Assembly (NCBI GenBank): GCA_041859375.1
Contig: JBHEKP010000218.1
Location: 1 to 24,351 of the forward strand
From: JBHEKP01 sp041859375
Lineage (GTDB): Bacteria > Hydrogenedentota > Hydrogenedentia > Hydrogenedentales > CAITNO01
Direction of reading: 5' to 3'
Length of the DNA: 24,351 nt
The notes beneath the pieces were generated by a model, which made no database searches, was not told the DNA's origin, and was given only the letters and a program-made list of their open reading frames with translations. The position numbers and the translations under genes were made by a program. Position 1 is the stretch's first letter. Every line of letters starts with the position of its first letter. Positions 13,902-21,956 of the stretch are shown one piece after another.

Positions 13902-15938
13902 TCAGTTTGCGGCGGGTGCCGGGGCGGGGGCACCCAGACTGGCCGGATCAATGGTCACAACGGGCTGCTCAGGCGCCGGGGTGCCCGCATCCGCCGCGGG
14001 GGCCGCTGGCACGGCTGCCGCGTCCGCCGCCGGGACGGTCTCAGGGGCCTTCGGAGGCTCCGGTTTTTCTCCAGCCGCGGTAAGATCAGCCGCCAGTGAT
14101 TCCATGTCCGCCGCGTCAACGTCGAACAGGATTGCCTTGCCGCCCACCACAGCCTTGTGGAGACCGTCAACAGCCGGGGAAAAGTCCACGGAAACCACCG
14201 AACCGTCCGTCTTGCGGCACTGGACGGAAACCGACGTCTCGGCAAGCTGGGGAGCCTCTCCAAGACGGAACCCCTTCATCTGGAAACCGCGCAGCGTGAC
14301 CAGCAGGTCATTCGCCGCTTCCGGTTTGGCGGTGTCAACCGCGCCGTCGCGTTCCAGTTTCCAGGCCTCGCCCTCCTTGAGCAGGGCGTATTTCGCCTCA
14401 CCCTGGCGCACGTCAATCCGGTCCACATTTTCCAGCGCGCCGGAAAACACCGACATGGAATAAAGGTCGCGGACCGGGACCAGCAGTTTTGCGGCGTCGG
14501 TCTTGGAAAGCACCAGGGCCGCGGGGTTGTCGTCCAACCGCACGTAGACGCCGTCAATGCACTTGGAGTCCGCGCCGAAGCGTATGACATGGGTGGACGC
14601 TCCCGCCGCAACCGTGACGGTGCGGTCCAGCGCGCCGATGTCAACCCCAGCGTCCGCGTAGTCCGCCGGCTTGACGGCGGCGGCGGCGGTGACCAGGTTG
14701 TCAATCGCCGTCTTCTGCGCCTCAAGATCAAGGGCAGGTTCCGTGACGCGCCAGGCGCCCTCCGCGGGTTCAAGCACGGCGCGGCCATCCGGTCCCGCGA
14801 TTTCAACGCGTGTGATCTCCTCCTTGGCCAGGGTCAGTCCGGGCAGGGTGAAAAGGGGCGAACCCTTCGCAAAGATCTGCTCGAAATTAATCTTGTTCAT
14901 TTGGTAGACCAGGCCGTCGGCGGCCCCTTCCACCATCAGGTATGTGTCGCCACCGGGCTGGGGCCGTCCGCCGATGAGAACCACGTCGTTCTGGCCCTCC
15001 ACCGAAATGACCGCCTTGTACTGGGGTGTCTCAAGCCCCCACTCGGCTTTTTTCGTTGGATCCTTCACGTCGGTTACGGTGAGGTTGGTGAACCTGCCGA
15101 GCAGTGTCTGCAATTCCATGTCGGAAAATGCCGGTGCAAAACCGCCGGAGGCCAGCACCCATTCATATTCCGGCTTGGCGGGTTCGGCCGGCTTCTCGCC
15201 CTCGCCCTCGCCCTCGCCCTCACCCTCGCCCTCGGCGGCTTCGGGTTTCGGTTCCTCGGGCGGCTTCGGCTTCTCGCGCCGCTCGAAAACAAGCTGTTTG
15301 TCCGGAAGGGTCAGGGCCACCTTGGTGATTTTGTCCTTTTCCAGCTTGAGCAGGTCCGTTTTCAGCCATTTCGTCGACTTGGGAACGGCCCCGTCGCCGC
15401 CGGAGTCGCTCACACCGGCGTCGCGCTTCGGGTTGATGGATTCCACAAAGACCTGCTTGTCCCCGGCGCGGCGCACAAACACCGTGCGGAAATCGGCGGA
15501 TTTGCCGACGCGCAAATCCACCGCCGGGGCGGTCTCGCCGGCCTTGTAGGCAAGCACGTGAAAGGCCTGATCGTCCTTCAGCTCATATTGGGCCAGACGC
15601 TCGTCGTTGTCGGCGGTGGCCCTGAATTCACCCTTCATCCTGAGGATGTTGCCGAGGAACTCGTCATAACTTTCCCGGTTGACCGGCGCGTTGAAAAGGG
15701 AGGTGATTTTCCAGTCCTCGCCGGACTTTTCAAGCACCACCTTCTCCTCGGGCTTCGCCCCGGAGAAAAGCTCCACCTTGCCTATGTCGGCGGCGCCGAT
15801 GCCCTCGGGGGTGAGCCGCTCCAGTTTCACCTGGCTTGCCAGTGACGCCGGCTTTTTCTCGCTGTTTTTCCGCCACACGGCCAGTCCGGCCAGCACCAGC
15901 AGGACCACCAGGAACGGTATCAGTTTGGTCGCTTTCAT
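13902..15938 (-). CDS. DUF4340-type periplasmic protein of the GldFG-linked ABC operon
   Basis: 678-residue protein with one N-terminal membrane anchor (LIPFLVVLLVLAGLAVW, about 6-22) and a large periplasmic region built of repeated DUF4340-like beta units: short V-x-L-E-K-x-x-x-x-W strands (VVLEKSGEDWKI, AVLEPAEGAWRV, ALLKEGEAWKLE), each followed by a helical stretch. This pattern is common in DUF4340 proteins encoded next to GldG-like proteins. A Gly-Glu dipeptide repeat lies at about 235-248, and the last 60 residues are Pro/Ala-rich and probably unstructured. AGGAG is 8 nt before the start. It begins 33 bp after the GldFG fusion and ends just before a strong terminator, so it is the third and last gene of that operon. 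Biochemical function is not established; a substrate-handling or scaffold role is inferred. Confidence 0.8.
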   Translation of the reverse strand: MKATKLIPFLVVLLVLAGLAVWRKNSEKKPASLASQVKLERLTPEGIGAADIGKVELFSGAKPEEKVVLEKSGEDWKITSLFNAPVNRESYDEFLGNILRMKGEFRATADNDERLAQYELKDDQAFHVLAYKAGETAPAVDLRVGKSADFRTVFVRRAGDKQVFVESINPKRDAGVSDSGGDGAVPKSTKWLKTDLLKLEKDKITKVALTLPDKQLVFERREKPKPPEEPKPEAAEGEGEGEGEGEGEKPAEPAKPEYEWVLASGGFAPAFSDMELQTLLGRFTNLTVTDVKDPTKKAEWGLETPQYKAVISVEGQNDVVLIGGRPQPGGDTYLMVEGAADGLVYQMNKINFEQIFAKGSPLFTLPGLTLAKEEITRVEIAGPDGRAVLEPAEGAWRVTEPALDLEAQKTAIDNLVTAAAAVKPADYADAGVDIGALDRTVTVAAGASTHVIRFGADSKCIDGVYVRLDDNPAALVLSKTDAAKLLVPVRDLYSMSVFSGALENVDRIDVRQGEAKYALLKEGEAWKLERDGAVDTAKPEAANDLLVTLRGFQMKGFRLGEAPQLAETSVSVQCRKTDGSVVSVDFSPAVDGLHKAVVGGKAILFDVDAADMESLAADLTAAGEKPEPPKAPETVPAADAAAVPAAPAADAGTPAPEQPVVTIDPASLGAPAPAPAAN
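15195..15236 (-). repeat. Hexanucleotide tandem repeat inside the DUF4340 gene
   Basis: Seven copies of a 6-bp unit (CTCGCC on the plus strand, with one CTCACC and a final CTCGGC) encode a Glu-Gly dipeptide run. Copy changes by slippage would keep the frame and only lengthen or shorten a linker. Confidence 0.9.
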
Positions 15939-15971
15939 GATTGTTCTCCTGTCCCTTTGTTGCGGCGCGCG

Positions 15972-18521
15972 CTATCCGTTCGCCCTGGATTGGGCCATTG
16001 TGTACGCATTGCGGGCGCGGCGGCGCATGGCGAAGAAAGTAAGCCCCGAAAGGGCGATGATGGTGTTTGCCAGACCGTAGTTGGCCAGACGCCACGCCAT
16101 CTTGACGTTGTCGCCGGGCTTTTCAATCATCCTGTCAATCGGCTTGCGTCCGCGAATCTGCACCAGGCTGTCGTCCAGCGTCACCCCGTCCACGCTGTTC
16201 AGGAACAGGTCAAGGTTGGACGCCTGCAGGAAGTTTTTGCGGAACATTTCCGAGCAGCCCATGAGGACGAGCTTTCCTGGCTTCGCCTCCACCGGCGCGG
16301 CGGCCGGCTCCGTGTCCGGCTCCTCGGGCTCGGGCGGCATGCCGGGCTGCGGCTGCGCCTTGGGCCACACGGGCCGCGGCTTGTCCTTGAACGCGTCGGG
16401 GAACTGGCCGGTGACCATGGCCATCAGCGGGTAGGCCTTCGTCTCCTTGCCCTCCGGCTCGAAGGAGGACTGGTTCATGGGAGCCGCCGACGGCACTGTC
16501 CACGCGCCTGAAGTGGTGCTCATGAGCACGTTGTGCGACAGGCCCGCCTCTTTCAGTTTCGCCTCGTCCAGGGTGAGCGCCGTGCCCCACAGGTAAAGGA
16601 CGCCCGCAAGACGGTTGGTGATGGAGGACTCGGGCGACATGGTCGCGTTCGACACAAGGATGTGCGTCGGCGAGGGCACGGGCTGCCCCATCAGGGCGGC
16701 GAGGCCGCCCCCGCCGGCCTGCACCGTGAGCGTTACGTTGCTCTTGTCCATCAGCACGTCGTTGCTCACGCCCAGGCCGTAGGCGGAAAGCAGGTCGTTC
16801 ACATTGGGCTGCTCATCGCGCCGCGAGAAGCGGACGCCCTGGTGGGTCACGTTGTAGTCCCATTCAAAGTTCTGGACGGCGAGCACAACGTTCTTTCCGG
16901 AAACCAGCGCCCGGTTGATCTCCCAGCGCTGCCGGTCGTTGAGCGAGCGGGGGTTGACCACCACAAGCGTGTCGTACTTGTCGGGCAGCGGGCTTTCCTT
17001 GGTCAGGTCAACGCGGCGCACGTCGTACTTCTCGTACTCGAGAATCTGCTGGAGGTACTCGTAGGGGTCTTCCTGATCGGGCACGGGCTGGCCCATCTGC
17101 ATGAGCATCTGCCGCATCTGCGGGTCAATGTTCACCGCCTCCTTCGGCGCCACCAGCGCCACCACGGCGGCCTCGGGGCGGGACATCTTGTAGATGGTGT
17201 TCGCCAGCCGGTACTCGAGCTGGGACACCGTCACCGTCGAGGCGGCGGGGCCGCGCCCGGCCATCTCGTCGGGGATCACCTGCGGGATGATTTCCTCGGG
17301 CTTGGTGCTGTAGGCCACGCCGATGCTGGAATAAACGAGCTTGTTGGTCATTTCGTCCGCGCTCATGGCCTGCACGCTGAAGGGCTCCACGCCCTTGTCC
17401 AGCATGCGCTTCTCGATGGCCTCGTCCTCGGTCTTCTCCTTGCCGTCGTCCTCCTTCTCCGGCTCGGTGTACTGAAGCTGGGCCGCCTCCAGGGGGACCG
17501 TCTCAAAATTGAGCTTTCCGCCGGAGGCCAGGCGCATTTCCTCAAGCTTGTCGGTGATGTCGCGCTCCAGGTTGCGCATCTGCGTCGGCATCTTGTCGCG
17601 GGGCGTGATGTAAACCTTGATCTGCACCTCGCTGTCCAGTTTCCCCAGGATGTCACTGGTGGCGTTCGCGATGGTGTAGATGCTGCCCTGGGTCATGTCC
17701 ATGCGGCCCAGGCTCGTGCCCGCCATGACATAGTTGAACAGCATGCCGATGGCCACGCTCATGGCCAGCGCGGCGGAGAAGATCATCTTCGCGCCGGGCC
17801 GGTTGCGCCCGTCGATGTAGAGCACGTTGAGCGAGAGGAACACGCAAATCCAGACCAGGAAGAAGGCCACGTCCGCGAGGTCAATGACGCCGCGGATGAA
17901 GGATCCGTAGTGGCTGAACACGCCGAGCAGATCCGCCAGCAGCGAGCCGAGCCCGGCCACGCGCCCGTCAATGTAGGACGCGATGAAGTCCGTGCCCACC
18001 AGGAAGAAGACGAAGCTGGTCAGCAGCGTCACCACAAAGGCCACAATCTGGTCCTTGAAGAAGCCGGAGAAGAGGATGCCCAGCGCCAGGAAGAAGGAAC
18101 CCATGAGCAGCGTGCCCAGGTATCCCCCGATAATCGCGCCCGGATCCGGGTTGCCCAGCGAGAAGAGCATCGCGGGCACGGTCACCGTCGCGCCCAGCGC
18201 CAGCATGTAGAACACCAGCGCGGCCAGGAATTTGCCAATCACCAGCTCCCACGCCTTCATGGGGAAGGTGAGCAGCATCTCCCACGTGTTTTCCTTGCGC
18301 TCCTCCGCCCAGATGCGCATGGTCACCGCGGGGATGAACACGCAGAGCAGGATGGGCAATTGATCAAAGTAGGGGCGCATGTCCGCGATGGGAAACACAA
18401 AAAACGAGGTGATGTAAAGTCCCACGCTGATGGTGACGAAGACCATCATGTAAATGTAGCCGATGGGGGAGGTGAAATAGGCCCCCAGGTCGCGGCGGAG
18501 TATTGAAATGGCGTTTTTCAT
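15972..18521 (-). CDS. GldF-GldG fusion: ABC-2 permease with periplasmic ABC-auxiliary domain
   Basis: 849-residue fusion. Residues 1-250 are a GldF-type ABC-2 permease: RRDLGAYFTSPIGYIYMMVF at the start, EERKENTWEMLLTFPM after the second membrane segment, six membrane spans in all. Another span (about 250-268, MIFSAALAMSVAIGMLFNYV) leads into the GldG-like periplasmic domain (about 270-815), with SIYTIANATSDILGKLDSEVQIKVYIT at its start. A C-terminal span follows (about 815-833, NTIIALSGLTFFAM). In Bacteroidota GldF and GldG are separate proteins acting with GldA in gliding and surface assembly; fused versions occur in other phyla. AGGAGG overlaps the stop of the upstream ATPase gene (11-bp gap), so translation is coupled. 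Two acidic or Pro-rich low-complexity linkers interrupt the periplasmic part. It probably exports or extracts an envelope component; the substrate is unknown. Confidence 0.87.
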   Translation of the reverse strand: MKNAISILRRDLGAYFTSPIGYIYMMVFVTISVGLYITSFFVFPIADMRPYFDQLPILLCVFIPAVTMRIWAEERKENTWEMLLTFPMKAWELVIGKFLAALVFYMLALGATVTVPAMLFSLGNPDPGAIIGGYLGTLLMGSFFLALGILFSGFFKDQIVAFVVTLLTSFVFFLVGTDFIASYIDGRVAGLGSLLADLLGVFSHYGSFIRGVIDLADVAFFLVWICVFLSLNVLYIDGRNRPGAKMIFSAALAMSVAIGMLFNYVMAGTSLGRMDMTQGSIYTIANATSDILGKLDSEVQIKVYITPRDKMPTQMRNLERDITDKLEEMRLASGGKLNFETVPLEAAQLQYTEPEKEDDGKEKTEDEAIEKRMLDKGVEPFSVQAMSADEMTNKLVYSSIGVAYSTKPEEIIPQVIPDEMAGRGPAASTVTVSQLEYRLANTIYKMSRPEAAVVALVAPKEAVNIDPQMRQMLMQMGQPVPDQEDPYEYLQQILEYEKYDVRRVDLTKESPLPDKYDTLVVVNPRSLNDRQRWEINRALVSGKNVVLAVQNFEWDYNVTHQGVRFSRRDEQPNVNDLLSAYGLGVSNDVLMDKSNVTLTVQAGGGGLAALMGQPVPSPTHILVSNATMSPESSITNRLAGVLYLWGTALTLDEAKLKEAGLSHNVLMSTTSGAWTVPSAAPMNQSSFEPEGKETKAYPLMAMVTGQFPDAFKDKPRPVWPKAQPQPGMPPEPEEPDTEPAAAPVEAKPGKLVLMGCSEMFRKNFLQASNLDLFLNSVDGVTLDDSLVQIRGRKPIDRMIEKPGDNVKMAWRLANYGLANTIIALSGLTFFAMRRRARNAYTMAQSRANG

Positions 18522-18532
18522 CTTCCTGCCTC

Positions 18533-19486
18533 CTAGTCGCGGTCCGCGCCCTGCGCGGCCCTTTCGGTCAGACGAAGGAAGGTCTCTTCCAATGTCAGCG
18601 GTTTGTCCCCAAGTTCACGAATCTTCCAGCCTTTGGCGCGCGCCAGCTCGTTGACGCCCCGCCAGGGGTTCTGGTTGGTCGGGCTGAACAGCAGAAACGC
18701 GGGGCATCCGTCGGCCTCCCCGGCGGACTCCACCTTTTTCACGCCCTCCACCCCGGACAGGTAACGGCTGATCTCCGCGCGGTCGCCCTCCACGGCCACC
18801 GCAATGCGCTCGCAGTCCTTCGCCCGGTTGCGCAGCTCGCTGATGGTGCCGTCGCCGACGATGCGGCCCCGGTTGATGATGACAATACGGTCCGCCGTGG
18901 CCTCCACCTCCTGCAGGATGTGGGTGGAAAGGATGACCGTCTTGTTCTTGGAAAGCTGCTCAATCAGGTGGCGGATTTCAAGAATCTGGTGCGGGTCCAG
19001 GCCGGATGTCGGCTCGTCCAGGATGATCACGTCCGGATCATGCACCAGCGCCTGGGCAAGCGCGGTGCGCTGCTTGTAGCCCTTGGACAGTTCGCGGATA
19101 ATCTTGCGGTACATCTGCCGCAGCCCGCAGGTGTCCAGCACGGAGTCAATCCGGGATTTCAGGTGGTTGCCCGAAAGTCCCCGCGCCCGCGCCACGAAAT
19201 CCAGGTAGGACCGCACCTCCATGTCCATGTAAAGGGGCAAAATCTCCGGCAGGTAGCCGATGGATTTGCGCACCTTTAGCGGGTCCTTGAGGATGTCCAC
19301 ACCGCCCACTTCGGCGGTGCCGCGGGTGGGATGAAGGTAGGTGGTCAGGATTTTCATGGTGGTGGACTTGCCGGCGCCGTTCGGGCCGAGCAACCCCACG
19401 ATTTCACCCTGGTTGACCTCGAATGACACATCATCGAGCGCCACCACCGGCCCGTAATGCATCGTCAACCGTTTCGCCTTAATCAT
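18533..19486 (-). CDS. GldA-like ABC transporter ATP-binding protein
   Basis: 317-residue ATPase that powers the GldFG-type permease encoded next. Visible motifs: Walker A GPNGAGKST (about 34-42), signature LSKGYKQRTALAQAL, Walker B DVIILDEPTSGLD, H-loop STHIL. The LSKGYKQR variant of the signature is characteristic of GldA-like and related ABC-2 ATPases. A C-terminal regulatory domain (about 220-317) follows, as in GldA. The start has GGAG about 8 nt upstream. It is the first gene of the operon, preceded by a sigma-70-like and a sigma-54-like promoter. Confidence 0.93.
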   Translation of the reverse strand: MIKAKRLTMHYGPVVALDDVSFEVNQGEIVGLLGPNGAGKSTTMKILTTYLHPTRGTAEVGGVDILKDPLKVRKSIGYLPEILPLYMDMEVRSYLDFVARARGLSGNHLKSRIDSVLDTCGLRQMYRKIIRELSKGYKQRTALAQALVHDPDVIILDEPTSGLDPHQILEIRHLIEQLSKNKTVILSTHILQEVEATADRIVIINRGRIVGDGTISELRNRAKDCERIAVAVEGDRAEISRYLSGVEGVKKVESAGEADGCPAFLLFSPTNQNPWRGVNELARAKGWKIRELGDKPLTLEETFLRLTERAAQGADRD

Positions 19487-19572
19487 ACGCTGTTCTCCAT
19501 GTCCGCTTGTGCCTTTACCGGTTAAGCATCATTGGATACCCTAAAACGGGCGGAAAAACCCGACGGGAAACA

Positions 19573-19589
19573 AGCAAAGGCCGTGCCAG
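19573..19589 (-). promoter_or_regulatory. Sigma-54 (-24/-12) promoter of the GldA-GldFG-DUF4340 operon
   Basis: The minus strand reads CTGGCACGGCCTTTGCT from 19589 to 19573, matching every position of the RpoN consensus YTGGCACGRNNNTTGCW, with the GG and GC elements 10 bp apart. Transcription would start near 19562, 76 nt before the GldA start. It lies in a true intergenic region. No RpoN or enhancer-binding activator gene is in the window, so use of the site is unproven. Confidence 0.6.
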
Positions 19590-19628
19590 TGCGCTCCGAA
19601 TTTCGTTCCTCCCCGAAAACATGACGCA

Positions 19629-19657
19629 AGTATATTTTTATGAATGACTTAAATCAA
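19629..19657 (-). promoter_or_regulatory. Putative housekeeping promoter of the GldA operon
   Basis: Minus-strand TTGATT (19657-19652), 17-bp spacer and TATACT (19634-19629), in an AT-rich island 40 bp upstream of the sigma-54 motif. The expected start is near 19622. Together the two suggest tandem promoters: one constitutive, one activator-dependent. Confidence 0.55.
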
Positions 19658-19680
19658 ATATCTCCCGCCGGATGCACCGT

Positions 19681-19714
19681 AAAAACCAGCGCCGCCCTGA
19701 CCCATTTCAGGCGG
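19681..19714 (-). terminator. Probable intrinsic terminator of the cysteine synthase gene
   Basis: On the minus strand CCGCCTGA (19714-19707) pairs with TCAGGGCGG (19700-19692) with one bulged G and a 6-nt loop. TTTTT (19685-19681) follows after a short spacer. It lies 35 bp past the stop codon. The delayed T-run makes it weaker than the other terminators here. Confidence 0.5.
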
Positions 19715-19749
19715 ACTGCCTGTTTTGAGGCAAAGCCGCCCGCATCCCA

Positions 19750-20637
19750 TCACATGAGGGCCGTGCTGAAATACCGCTCCGCCCGATCCGGCAGCACGGT
19801 GGCAATGTTGCCCTTCATCCGGCCGGCCAGCTGGCGGGCCGCCCACACATTGGCGCCCGACGAAATGCCCACGAGCATGCCGCAATGGGTGCCCAGATCG
19901 CGGGTGGTGGCAATGGCGTCCTCGTCCGTCACCTCAATGACGTCGTCAATCATCGACACATCGAGCACGGCGGGAATAAACCCGTCGCCGATGCCCTGTA
20001 TCTGGTGCAACCCCGGCTCATGGCCAAGCAGGGCCGAGACGTTTTTCGGTTCCACGGCCACCAGTTTCACGCCCGGCTTGTGCTCCTTCAAAAAACGGCC
20101 CACGCCCTGAAGGGTGCCGCCGCTCCCCACCCCCGCCACAAAGCAGTCCACATCACCGTTCATTTGCCGCCACAGTTCGCGGGCGGTCTGCTCGTAATGG
20201 ATGCGGGGATTGTCCGGATTTTCAAACTGCTGCGGCACAAAAACCTTTGGATCCTCATCCCGCATCTTGTTGACCAGTGCCACCGCGCCGCCAATGCTTT
20301 CCCCGGCGGGGGTAAGCACCAGTTCGGCGCCCAGGGCCTGAATCAGTTTCTTCCGCTCCTCGCTCATGTTTTCCGGCATCACAATCCGGACCTTGTAGCC
20401 CTTCAGCCCCCCCACCAACGCAATACCGATGCCCGTGTTGCCCGATGTGGGCTCCACAATGATGGAATCCCCGTTCAGCAACCCCTTCGCCTCGGCACCC
20501 TCAATCATGGAAAGGGCCACACGGTCCTTGATGCTTCCGCCGGGATTGAGGAATTCCGCCTTGGCAAAGATGGGCTCCTGTTTAAGGCGAATCAGGGGGG
20601 TGTTGCCAATCAAGTTTAAAATATTGTCCGTGAGCAT
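19750..20637 (-). CDS. cysK: Cysteine synthase (O-acetylserine sulfhydrylase), PLP enzyme
   Basis: 295-residue fold-type II PLP enzyme making cysteine from O-acetylserine and sulfide. Lys37 in NPGGSIKDRV binds PLP, TSGNTGI (64-70) is the substrate loop, GVGSGGT holds the cofactor phosphate, and GISSGAN lies near the C-terminus. It is slightly shorter than typical CysK (about 310-325 residues), with loss mainly at the ends. A CysM- or cystathionine-beta-synthase-type substrate preference cannot be excluded. GAGG lies about 12 nt before the ATG. The gene is apparently monocistronic, with a hairpin in its leader region and a terminator downstream. No sulfate-assimilation genes are adjacent. Confidence 0.92.
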   Translation of the reverse strand: MLTDNILNLIGNTPLIRLKQEPIFAKAEFLNPGGSIKDRVALSMIEGAEAKGLLNGDSIIVEPTSGNTGIGIALVGGLKGYKVRIVMPENMSEERKKLIQALGAELVLTPAGESIGGAVALVNKMRDEDPKVFVPQQFENPDNPRIHYEQTARELWRQMNGDVDCFVAGVGSGGTLQGVGRFLKEHKPGVKLVAVEPKNVSALLGHEPGLHQIQGIGDGFIPAVLDVSMIDDVIEVTDEDAIATTRDLGTHCGMLVGISSGANVWAARQLAGRMKGNIATVLPDRAERYFSTALM

Positions 20638-20676
20638 GGGGCTTTACCTCGTTAATTACGGGATAAATACACAATT

Positions 20677-20702
20677 CATCCCTGTTCCGAAAAACAGGGA
20701 TG
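20677..20702 (-). terminator. Perfect hairpin between the SGNH-like gene and cysK (terminator or leader element)
   Basis: CATCCCTGTT (20677-20686) and AACAGGGATG (20693-20702) form a perfect 10-bp stem with a 6-nt loop, 45 bp past the stop of the SGNH-like gene and 39 bp before the cysK start. The minus-strand sequence after the stem is only moderately T-rich (AATTGTGTATTT), so it may be a weak terminator or a structural or regulatory element of the cysK leader. Confidence 0.5.
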
Positions 20703-20747
20703 GCCGGAAGTATGCCCTGTAACCGGGCGGAATGTCCAAAATTAGGC

Positions 20748-21842
20748 TCAACCGGGTGGAGGAAATGCCTTTTTCCAGGAACCGCGTTCCTGAACCGCCT
20801 TGTAAATGACATAGGCCGCCAGTTGGTGCTCCCGGGCCTTGTAGTGGCCCCTAACCCAGGGACCGCCCGCCTCCACAAAAGGCCGCCGGGTGTCACAATA
20901 GGCCGTTCCCTCCCCGGATTCGGCTGTGTCCATCATGGCTGTTTCCACGGGGGTGGGCTTGAGTTTCTCATTCCCCTCCCCGGCCACATCATACGCCGCC
21001 GTCAAATACACCAGCAGCAATTCCGCGCCATGCCCCCTGCAGCAAAGGACGGCCTCCCCAAGAAGACGGCGGTTTAACGCCTCCCATTCCCGGTAATATT
21101 CGCCCGATTTCAGACGGGCACGAAGCGCGGCGTCTTCGGTGGCCAGTTTTTCGCTGCCGGGGCCGCCGTATTCCGACAGCAGTGACTGATAGGTTTCCTC
21201 AAGCCCGCCAACCGGCGTGTTGGTGAGCGTCAGGGTACCGGTGCCGTCCATCATAAATCTTGGCTTCTTGTATTCCCTGAACGTCAGCAGCGACCTGCTG
21301 AAGTCGTCATGGGTGAGGGCCATAATGACAAGATGCGGCCGGTATTCGTTGATGGATTCCCTGAGGGTGATGAGAATCTGGTCTGTTCCATAGCCCGGCA
21401 CGGCCAGATTGACCACCTGCATCCGGTCATCCAATTCCTGGAGCACCGCGGGCCACTCCACTCCGTCACCCACCTCCAAGCCGTAGGTGAAGGACTCCCC
21501 CACCACCATCACCCGGTATTTGTCCGGTTGGAAGACATATTCCTGCCTTGACCGGAAACCTTTGGCGTTAATGGTGAGCGGCTCCGGACCGTCGATGCGC
21601 GCACCCGGCTTGGGCGTCCATCCCCTGGTGGGATGGGTGTCATGGGTGTCGAACTCATAAGCGTCGTTGGCCGCCATGCGCCGCATGAAACTAAGCTTCC
21701 AATGGGCGTCCCCGCGCGGATCATGGGGATTCTCAAAGTCCGCCGGTTTTTGGAAAAGGAAAAAAAACGCGGCAAAAAACACGAAAAGCGCCGTCCCCCC
21801 CCCCGCGATGGCAAGCAATGCTGTTTTTGCGCCTGTGGTCAT
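20748..21842 (-). CDS. Membrane-anchored SGNH-hydrolase-like protein
   Basis: 364-residue protein with an N-terminal signal-anchor (about 8-30, LLAIAGGGTALFVFFAAFFFLF) and an SGNH/GDSL-like domain outside the membrane. Block I is VMVVGESFTYGLEV with Ser117 as nucleophile. NLAVPGYGTDQI (about 145-156) supplies the Gly/Asn-type block, and RGHYKAREHQLAAYVIYKAV near the C-terminus could carry the catalytic His in place of the classical DxxH. Relatives are esterases or acetyltransferase partners acting on surface glycans; activity here is inferred. The ATG at 21842 lacks a ribosome site, and a TATACT box ends 8 bp upstream, so the transcript may be leaderless. It is divergent to the polyprenol kinase-like gene. 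Confidence 0.75.
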   Translation of the reverse strand: MTTGAKTALLAIAGGGTALFVFFAAFFFLFQKPADFENPHDPRGDAHWKLSFMRRMAANDAYEFDTHDTHPTRGWTPKPGARIDGPEPLTINAKGFRSRQEYVFQPDKYRVMVVGESFTYGLEVGDGVEWPAVLQELDDRMQVVNLAVPGYGTDQILITLRESINEYRPHLVIMALTHDDFSRSLLTFREYKKPRFMMDGTGTLTLTNTPVGGLEETYQSLLSEYGGPGSEKLATEDAALRARLKSGEYYREWEALNRRLLGEAVLCCRGHGAELLLVYLTAAYDVAGEGNEKLKPTPVETAMMDTAESGEGTAYCDTRRPFVEAGGPWVRGHYKAREHQLAAYVIYKAVQERGSWKKAFPPPG

Positions 21843-21849
21843 GGACGGG

Positions 21850-21858
21850 AGTATAGCA
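21850..21858 (-). promoter_or_regulatory. Extended -10 promoter giving a possibly leaderless SGNH-like mRNA
   Basis: The minus strand reads TGCTATACT (21858-21850), an extended -10 element (TGn plus TATACT) with no good -35 box. Normal spacing puts transcription start at about 21843, next to the ATG at 21842, and no Shine-Dalgarno sequence is present. Confidence 0.4.
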
Positions 21859-21890
21859 GGGTTTTGGGGCCTGCCGCCCCGGCGCGCAAA

Positions 21891-21919
21891 TTGATTGCGT
21901 CTTTACCAACCCCTATCAT
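21891..21919 (+). promoter_or_regulatory. Putative promoter of the polyprenol kinase-like gene
   Basis: TTGATT (21891-21896), 17-bp spacer and TATCAT (21914-21919). Predicted start near 21926 lies beyond the in-frame ATG at 21918, so translation should begin at the ATG at 21957. Confidence 0.5.
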
Positions 21920-21956
21920 GGACTGGAACAAGGAACCCCATCTCCTGGGAACAGGC

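Noticed and set aside
14157..15845. Plus-strand 562-residue open frame
   Set aside because: Antisense to the DUF4340 gene, an artefact of GC-rich third positions.
16533..18506. Plus-strand 657-residue open frame
   Set aside because: Antisense to the GldFG fusion; His/Arg/Gly-rich with no domain, despite its length.
19590..19680. Possible IHF-like AT-rich site upstream of the sigma-54 motif
   Set aside because: Only the AATCAA half matches the consensus, and the AT-richness is already explained by the sigma-70-like promoter.
21633..21956. N-terminal extension of the polyprenol kinase-like frame
   Set aside because: Most of it is antisense to the SGNH-like gene and lies upstream of the predicted promoter; low-complexity Lys/Arg/Pro composition.
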